From: an uncultured Magnetospirillum sp.
GTDB lineage: Bacteria; Pseudomonadota; Alphaproteobacteria; Rhodospirillales; Magnetospirillaceae
Direction: 5' to 3'
Length of the DNA: 64,000 nucleotides
Assembly: GCF_903853455.1 (NCBI RefSeq)
Contig: NZ_CAINTR010000008.1
Coordinates: 62,001-126,000 of the forward strand
Below the pieces are notes generated by a model. It saw only the letters and a program-made list of their open reading frames with translations. It did no database searches and had not been told where the DNA came from. This document shows, piece after piece, positions 59,820 to 64,000 of this stretch (the first letter of the stretch is position 1; each line of letters opens with the position of its first letter). Position numbers and translations under genes: made by a program.

Positions 59820-60986
59820 CTATGCCTCTGCCGCCGGGTAATCGATGGCGTAGTTGCCGAAGAAGCTGGCCGGCTGCTCCACATTGCGGAACAGGCCCGA
59901 GCGCAGGGCGGCGATCAGCTCGGACACCCCGTCGTGGACGGTGTAGCGCGGCTGGAAGAACAGCCGCTCGCGGATCTTGGTGAAATCGACCCGGTAGTTG
60001 CGCGGGTCGCTGCCATGCTGCTGGTAGCCGACCTTGGCGTCGGGCAGCTGGGTCAGGATGGCGTCGACGATCATCTGCTTGGTGAAGTTGTTGACCTCGC
60101 CGCCGGCGTTGAACACCTCGAAGGCGACACGTTCGGGCTTGGCCTCCAGCACCCGGCGGATCACCTCGGAAAAGTCGCCCAGATGGCAATAGGGCCGCCA
60201 GGTATGGGCGTCGTAGACCACCAGTTCGTGCCCCAGATACATGGCGCGGGTGAACTCGGAGACGGTGAGGTCGAAGCGCATGCGGGGCGACAGGCCGAAG
60301 GCGGTGGCGAAGCGCAGCACCGTGGTCTGGTAGTCCACCCGGCCCTTGATGCCCAGCAACGCCGTCTCCATGGCCACCTTGGCCTTGGCGTAGAGCGACA
60401 GCGGCGACAGCTCGTAATTCTCGTCGGCCAGGGTGTCCTGGGGGATCAGGCCGTAATTGGAACAGGTGGAGACGAACACCACCCGGTTGAGGCCGCGGCC
60501 GTCGAGGCGGTCGATCAGGGCCAGCATGCCGTCGTGATTGATGCGCTGGGATTCGTTCGGGTACTTCTTGGTGATGGGGTCGCCCACCAACCCGGCCAGG
60601 ATCACCACGTCGGTGACGCCCTCCAGGCAGGCTTCCATGTGGTCGCGGTCGGCGTAGTCGCCTTGGACGAATTCATAGCCGGGGCGGCCGAGGAAGGGCA
60701 GCACGGTTAGCTGGTTGTGATAAAGCAGCAGATCCTGGCTGCGGACCCGGTAGCCCTGGCGCAGCAGTTGCTCGGTCAGCACGCTGCCGATATAGCCGGC
60801 GCCGCCGACGATCAGGACCAGCCGCTCCTCCAGGCCGCGCGGCGCCAGCACCGACTCCGCCACCCGCAGCGATTCCTCGAACAGCTCGACCTGATAGGCT
60901 TCGGGCAGGTGGGCGTTGTTGACGAAGGCCACCGTTTTGGCGCGTTCGAACTGCTGGTGGGACAGGCCCTTGCGGATGGCGGTCAT
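59820..60986 (-). CDS. NAD-dependent epimerase/dehydratase (extended SDR, N-terminally extended)
   Basis: A 388-residue SDR from ATG 60986 with GAGGGAGA upstream; the tracked 516-residue start is shadow of the regulator. About 55 extra residues (FERAKTVAFVNNAHLPEAYQ) precede LIVGGAGYIGSVLTEQLL. Catalytic marks are VSTCSNYGL and the YxxxK motif YAKAK; FNAGGEVNNFTKQ is in the substrate domain. It acts on a nucleotide sugar. It is the first enzyme gene after the regulator in the nonulosonate operon. I see no specific evidence that it is the LegB 4,6-dehydratase. Confidence 0.84.
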   Translation of the reverse strand: MTAIRKGLSHQQFERAKTVAFVNNAHLPEAYQVELFEESLRVAESVLAPRGLEERLVLIVGGAGYIGSVLTEQLLRQGYRVRSQDLLLYHNQLTVLPFLGRPGYEFVQGDYADRDHMEACLEGVTDVVILAGLVGDPITKKYPNESQRINHDGMLALIDRLDGRGLNRVVFVSTCSNYGLIPQDTLADENYELSPLSLYAKAKVAMETALLGIKGRVDYQTTVLRFATAFGLSPRMRFDLTVSEFTRAMYLGHELVVYDAHTWRPYCHLGDFSEVIRRVLEAKPERVAFEVFNAGGEVNNFTKQMIVDAILTQLPDAKVGYQQHGSDPRNYRVDFTKIRERLFFQPRYTVHDGVSELIAALRSGLFRNVEQPASFFGNYAIDYPAAEA

Positions 60987-61021
60987 TCTCGTCTCCCTCT
61001 TTTTTCGAAAGCGCGGCCTTG

Positions 61022-61648
61022 TTAAGCCGTTTTTACGCCGATGGCGTCTTCGGATTGGCTGACAACGCACTGAACCTCGAGCAGGGGCAGCGGCAGCACC
61101 CGCTCGGGCGGCATCAGGCCGGCGAGGCGCTCCCAGGCGGCCTGCGGATTGGTCAGGTCGGCCAGGATCACCGCGTCGAGCCGGCCTTTGGCCGCCAGTT
61201 CGGCGGCGATGGCGGCGATGGGCCGCTCGGGGTTCACTTCCACCGGCCCTACCGTGTCGATGGGGAATTCGCGCGCCGCCAGGATGGCGATCTCGGCCAG
61301 GTCGCCGGTGCCGCACACCGCCACCCGCCGCCAGCCCTTGGCCTCGCAGATGCGGAAAACCCCCTCGCACTGGCCCTTGGCGTCGCGGAAGAACTGGAAG
61401 GAATAGGACAGGTAGCGGGCGACCAGGGCGCTTTTTTCCGCCAACCCGCTGGGCGTCAGGTAATAGGCGTAGCGGTTGGTCGGCACCGAGCTGACCTTGA
61501 CGTAACCCTTGCGGATGCAGCGGCGCAGATAGGAATTGGCCAAGCCCAAGGCGATGCCAAGCTCGTTGGCCAGCCGCCGCTGGGTGACGTTGGCGTCGGT
61601 CTGGATCAGCTTCAGCATGTCCAGCGTAAGGCGACCTTCCTTTTCCAT
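61022..61648 (-). CDS. Winged-helix transcriptional regulator (MarR/EPS-type), probable local regulator
   Basis: A 208-residue protein from ATG 61648, which follows TAGGAGCGGC. The winged helix is at about residues 6-60: LDMLKLIQTDANVTQRRLANELGIALGLANSYLRRCIRKGYVKV, then a YLTPSGLAEK wing, much like the EPS-associated MarR-type regulators. Residues about 95-200 form a Rossmann-like domain (VAVCGTGDLAEIAIL, AVILADLTNP) that may sense a nucleotide sugar or cofactor. Its own promoter P3 carries the inverted repeat also found at P1 and P2, so it is the best candidate binder. Autoregulation and repression are inferred from operator position. Confidence 0.85.
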   Translation of the reverse strand: MEKEGRLTLDMLKLIQTDANVTQRRLANELGIALGLANSYLRRCIRKGYVKVSSVPTNRYAYYLTPSGLAEKSALVARYLSYSFQFFRDAKGQCEGVFRICEAKGWRRVAVCGTGDLAEIAILAAREFPIDTVGPVEVNPERPIAAIAAELAAKGRLDAVILADLTNPQAAWERLAGLMPPERVLPLPLLEVQCVVSQSEDAIGVKTA

Positions 61649-61674
61649 GCCGCTCCTAGGGAAAACCGTATGGG

Positions 61675-61704
61675 CTTCTACCGCGTTCATGCCATGAACG
61701 TCAA
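61675..61704 (-). promoter_or_regulatory. Promoter P3 with perfect inverted-repeat operator (regulator gene)
   Basis: Minus strand: -35 TTGACG (61704-61699), 18-bp spacer, -10 TAGAAG (61680-61675). A perfect inverted repeat GTTCAT-GCC-ATGAAC covers 61685-61699. The inferred start point near 61668 leaves a 20-base leader before the regulator ATG. The site lies between the regulator and the divergent bi-domain dehydrogenase and could affect both. Confidence 0.78.
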
Positions 61705-61761
61705 GCTGGGCCTAACGTCTGGTTCGTGACAGAGGGAAAAATCCGGGTTAAGAAGAACGCC

Positions 61762-63924
61762 ATGAAACAGGTCATCCAAAGTGCCAAATCCGGCAAGCTG
61801 AGCTTGCGCGAAGTCCCGGAACCCCGCGTGCGGTCGGGCCATCTGCTGGTGGCGACGCGCGCCTCGCTGATCAGCGCCGGCACCGAGCGTCTGGTCATCG
61901 ACTTCGCCCGCAAGAGCCTCGCCGCCAAGGCCTCGGCGCGGCCCGACCTGGTGCGCAAGGTGGTCGACAAGGCCCGGCGCGACGGCATCGTCTCCACCTT
62001 CAAGGCGGTGATGGCCCGGCTCGACGAGCCGCTGCCGCTGGGCTATTCCGCCGCCGGCCGGGTGGTGGCGGTGGGCAACGGCCTGGAGGGCGCCTTCGCC
62101 GTCGGCCAGCGGGTCGCCATGGCCGGGGCCGGCCTGGCCAACCATGCCGAACTCAACGTGGTGCCGCGCAACCTCGCCGTCGCCATTCCCGACGGAATCG
62201 CCGACGAGGAGGCCGCCTTCGGCACCGTCGGCTCCATCGCCCTGGCGGGAGTCCGCACCCTGGGCAGCCAGTTGGGCGACGTGGTGGCGGTGCTGGGCGT
62301 CGGCCTGATCGGCCAGATGGCGGTTCAACTGCTGAGTCTGGCCGGCGCGCGGGTCGTCGCCCTCGATATGAATCCGCAACGATTGGCCCTGGCCAAGGCC
62401 ATGGGGGCCGAGCTGACCTGGAGCCTGGGCGAGCCCGGCCTGCCCGAGGCGGTTGCCGCCCTGACCGGCGGGGTGGGCTGCGATTCGGTGCTGATCGCGG
62501 CGGCCACCGATTCGTCGGAGCCGCTGGCCTTGGCCGCCGAGCTGGCCCGCGACCGGGCGCGGGTGGTGCTGGTGGGCAAGACCGGCACCGAATTCGACTA
62601 CGCCGCCTATATGAAGAAGGAGCTGACCCTGACGGTGTCACGCTCCTACGGCCCCGGCCGCTATGACGAGGATTTCGAGGGGCGCGGCGTCAAGTATCCG
62701 GTCGGCTGGGTCCGCTGGACCGAGACCGAGAATCTGCGGGAAGTGGTCCGCCTGATGAGCCCCGGCCTGACCCGGCGCCTCGACGTGGGCGCCCTGATCA
62801 CCCACCGCTTCGCCTTCGAGCAGGCCGAAAGCGCCTATGAGCTGGTCACCGGCGGCACCACCCCCCATCTCGGCGTGGTGCTGCGCTACGACGACACCGC
62901 CAAGGCCGCCCCGGTCACCGCCTTCCCCGCTCCCAAGACGGCGGCCGGCACCTGTGTGCTGGGGGTGATCGGCGCCGGCAACTTCGCCCGCACCGTGCTG
63001 CTGCCCGAACTGGCCCGCATCCCCAAGCTGGAGATGCGCACCATCTGCACCCAGCGCGGCGCCACCGCCGAGCATGGCCAGCAGACCTTCGGCTTCGCCC
63101 ATGCCACCACCGACCTGGACGAGGTCCTGAACGACCCCGCCATCAACGCGGTGCTGGTGGCCACCCGCCACGGCAACCACGCCGAAATGACCGCCCGGGT
63201 GCTGGCGGCGGGCAAGTCGGTTCTGGTGGAAAAGCCGCTGGCCCTGGACCGCGCCCAGTTGGAACAGGTGCGGACCGCCCGCCAGGGCTCGGCCGGCTTC
63301 TTCCTGGTCGGCTTCAACCGCCGCTTCGCCCCTATGACCGTCAAGGCCAAGGCCCATCTCGCCCGCCATGCCGGCCCCAAGGTGCTGGTGCTACGGGTCA
63401 ACGCCGGGGCGCTGCCGGCGGAAAGCTGGGTCAACGCGGCGGAGGAAGGCGGCGGCCGCATCCTGGGCGAGCTGTGCCATTTCGTCGATCTCGCCCGCGC
63501 CCTGATCGGCGCTCCCATCGCCACCGTCCAGGCCGACGCCGCCGCCGTCACCCATGGCGGCTGCGACGATCTGGCGGTGTCGCTGACCTTCACCGACGGC
63601 TCGCTGGCCACCATCGTCTACACCGCCCTGGGCGACACGTCGCACAGCAAGGAACGCTTCGAGTGTTTCGCTGGCGGAACGGTTGTCACCCTCGACAATT
63701 TCCTGACCCTCGCGGTCACCTCGGGCGGCCGCACCAAGGTCGAGAAGTCGCTCGGCCAGGACAAGGGCCACCGCGCCGAGCTGGAGGCCTTCGTCACCGC
63801 CGTGGCCCATGGCGGTCCCGCGCCGGCCGACGAGGCCGAGTTGATCGAAACCAGCCTTGCCACCATCGCCGTGCTGGAGAGTCTGCGCGACGGGCGGCGA
63901 GTCCATCTGACCGAGGCGCCATGA
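61762..63924 (+). CDS. Bi-domain oxidoreductase: MDR dehydrogenase fused to Gfo/Idh/MocA
   Basis: A 720-residue fusion from ATG 61762; the tracked start at 61726 is a GTG 12 codons earlier. Residues about 1-380 are an MDR domain lacking the structural-zinc cysteine set (GYSAAGRVVAVG, AVLGVGLIGQMAVQLL). Residues about 395-720 are a Gfo/Idh/MocA domain with VIGAGNFARTVLLPEL and VLVEKPLALDRAQ. Such bi-domain proteins are recurrent in polysaccharide clusters, so this is a known architecture, not a frameshift artefact. It is divergent from the regulator and overlaps the next gene as ATGA. Confidence 0.88.
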   Translation: MKQVIQSAKSGKLSLREVPEPRVRSGHLLVATRASLISAGTERLVIDFARKSLAAKASARPDLVRKVVDKARRDGIVSTFKAVMARLDEPLPLGYSAAGRVVAVGNGLEGAFAVGQRVAMAGAGLANHAELNVVPRNLAVAIPDGIADEEAAFGTVGSIALAGVRTLGSQLGDVVAVLGVGLIGQMAVQLLSLAGARVVALDMNPQRLALAKAMGAELTWSLGEPGLPEAVAALTGGVGCDSVLIAAATDSSEPLALAAELARDRARVVLVGKTGTEFDYAAYMKKELTLTVSRSYGPGRYDEDFEGRGVKYPVGWVRWTETENLREVVRLMSPGLTRRLDVGALITHRFAFEQAESAYELVTGGTTPHLGVVLRYDDTAKAAPVTAFPAPKTAAGTCVLGVIGAGNFARTVLLPELARIPKLEMRTICTQRGATAEHGQQTFGFAHATTDLDEVLNDPAINAVLVATRHGNHAEMTARVLAAGKSVLVEKPLALDRAQLEQVRTARQGSAGFFLVGFNRRFAPMTVKAKAHLARHAGPKVLVLRVNAGALPAESWVNAAEEGGGRILGELCHFVDLARALIGAPIATVQADAAAVTHGGCDDLAVSLTFTDGSLATIVYTALGDTSHSKERFECFAGGTVVTLDNFLTLAVTSGGRTKVEKSLGQDKGHRAELEAFVTAVAHGGPAPADEAELIETSLATIAVLESLRDGRRVHLTEAP

Positions 63925-64000
63925 TCGTTACGGCCGTCATCGCCCTGACCACCGTCATCATGAGCGCGGCGACGACCCGGCTGGTGCTGGGCTGGCTGCA
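63921..64000 (+). CDS. N-terminus of a membrane protein, possibly WecA-type sugar-phosphate transferase (partial)
   Basis: The frame opens with ATG in ATGA overlap with the bi-domain gene and runs off the window. The 26 residues seen (MIVTAVIALTTVIMSAATTRL...) form one hydrophobic helix followed by a region like the start of GT4 polyprenyl-phosphate sugar-1-phosphate transferases. That identity is a guess from the N-terminus and context; only an inner-membrane protein is supported. Confidence 0.5.
   Translation, partial: MIVTAVIALTTVIMSAATTRLVLGWL

Noticed and set aside
61762-63924. MDR-Gfo/Idh/MocA protein as a novel fusion
   Set aside because: Bi-domain oxidoreductases of this kind recur in polysaccharide clusters, so it is not new.
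1-64000. tRNA, rRNA, CRISPR, transposase or prophage genes
   Set aside because: No spaced direct-repeat array, no transposase motif and no tRNA-like cloverleaf was noticed in the short intergenic gaps.

Overview
The window is high-GC (mid-60s percent by eye), almost entirely protein-coding, and devoted to surface or flagellar glycan biosynthesis. Gene families, dense ATGA/GTGA overlaps and codon use suggest an alphaproteobacterium of the Rhodospirillales, plausibly Magnetospirillum-like. That placement is an inference, since there is no rRNA or other marker here. I see no tRNA, rRNA, CRISPR array, transposase or phage gene. No stretch longer than about 180 bp lacks a gene.

Layout: (1) 1-9.4 kb holds sugar-modifying enzymes: two Gfo/Idh/MocA dehydrogenases, a GT-B-like protein, SDRs, an acyltransferase-3, a TIM-barrel isomerase, a GNAT and a lone plus-strand methyltransferase. 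(2) 9.4-15.5 kb holds a class-III aminotransferase, a TIGR04372-type glycosyltransferase, a 58-codon gene missing from the ORF track, an SGNH hydrolase, a radical SAM enzyme and a UDP-galactopyranose mutase. (3) 15.6-26.9 kb holds two MBOAT+SGNH O-acetylation pairs, a sugar C-methyltransferase, an ABC exporter and a radical SAM enzyme. (4) 26.9-38.9 kb is a 'sporadic carbohydrate cluster': an LIC12192-family protein, a 2OG-Fe(II) oxygenase, a split transketolase, a small-molecule kinase, a HAD phosphatase, a nucleotidyltransferase-PfkB fusion, a KdsB-like cytidylyltransferase, a GT2-dehydrogenase fusion and a 2-hydroxyacid dehydrogenase. Together these look like a pathway to an unusual activated keto-sugar. 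(5) 38.9-41.4 kb holds a cyclase-family hydrolase, GalE and a TylF-like methyltransferase. (6) 41.5-61.6 kb is a nonulosonic (legionaminic-type) acid operon: LegC, LegG, LegI, LegF and PtmE homologues, interleaved with an acyl-assembly module (FkbH-like HAD, acyl carrier protein, MaoC/hotdog-ketoreductase fusion, GNATs, AMP-dependent ligase), methyltransferases and a B12-type radical SAM enzyme. (7) 61.7-64 kb holds a bi-domain dehydrogenase and the start of a probable polyprenyl-phosphate sugar transferase.

The most interesting signal is regulatory. Three minus-strand promoters have a TTGACG -35 element and an 18-bp spacer to a TATA-like -10, and each carries the same inverted repeat, GTTCAY-N3-RTGAAC, at the -35/spacer. 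They precede (a) a small winged-helix regulator that heads the nonulosonate operon, (b) the ACP/FkbH acyl operon, and (c) the radical SAM/ABC/MBOAT operon. A fourth promoter of the same geometry, with a near-match repeat just upstream, precedes the nucleotidyltransferase-kinase/transketolase operon. This points to one local, probably autoregulating, regulator controlling much of the locus. A second non-coding signal is a dispersed two-hairpin repeat (four copies) with conserved loops and changing stems.
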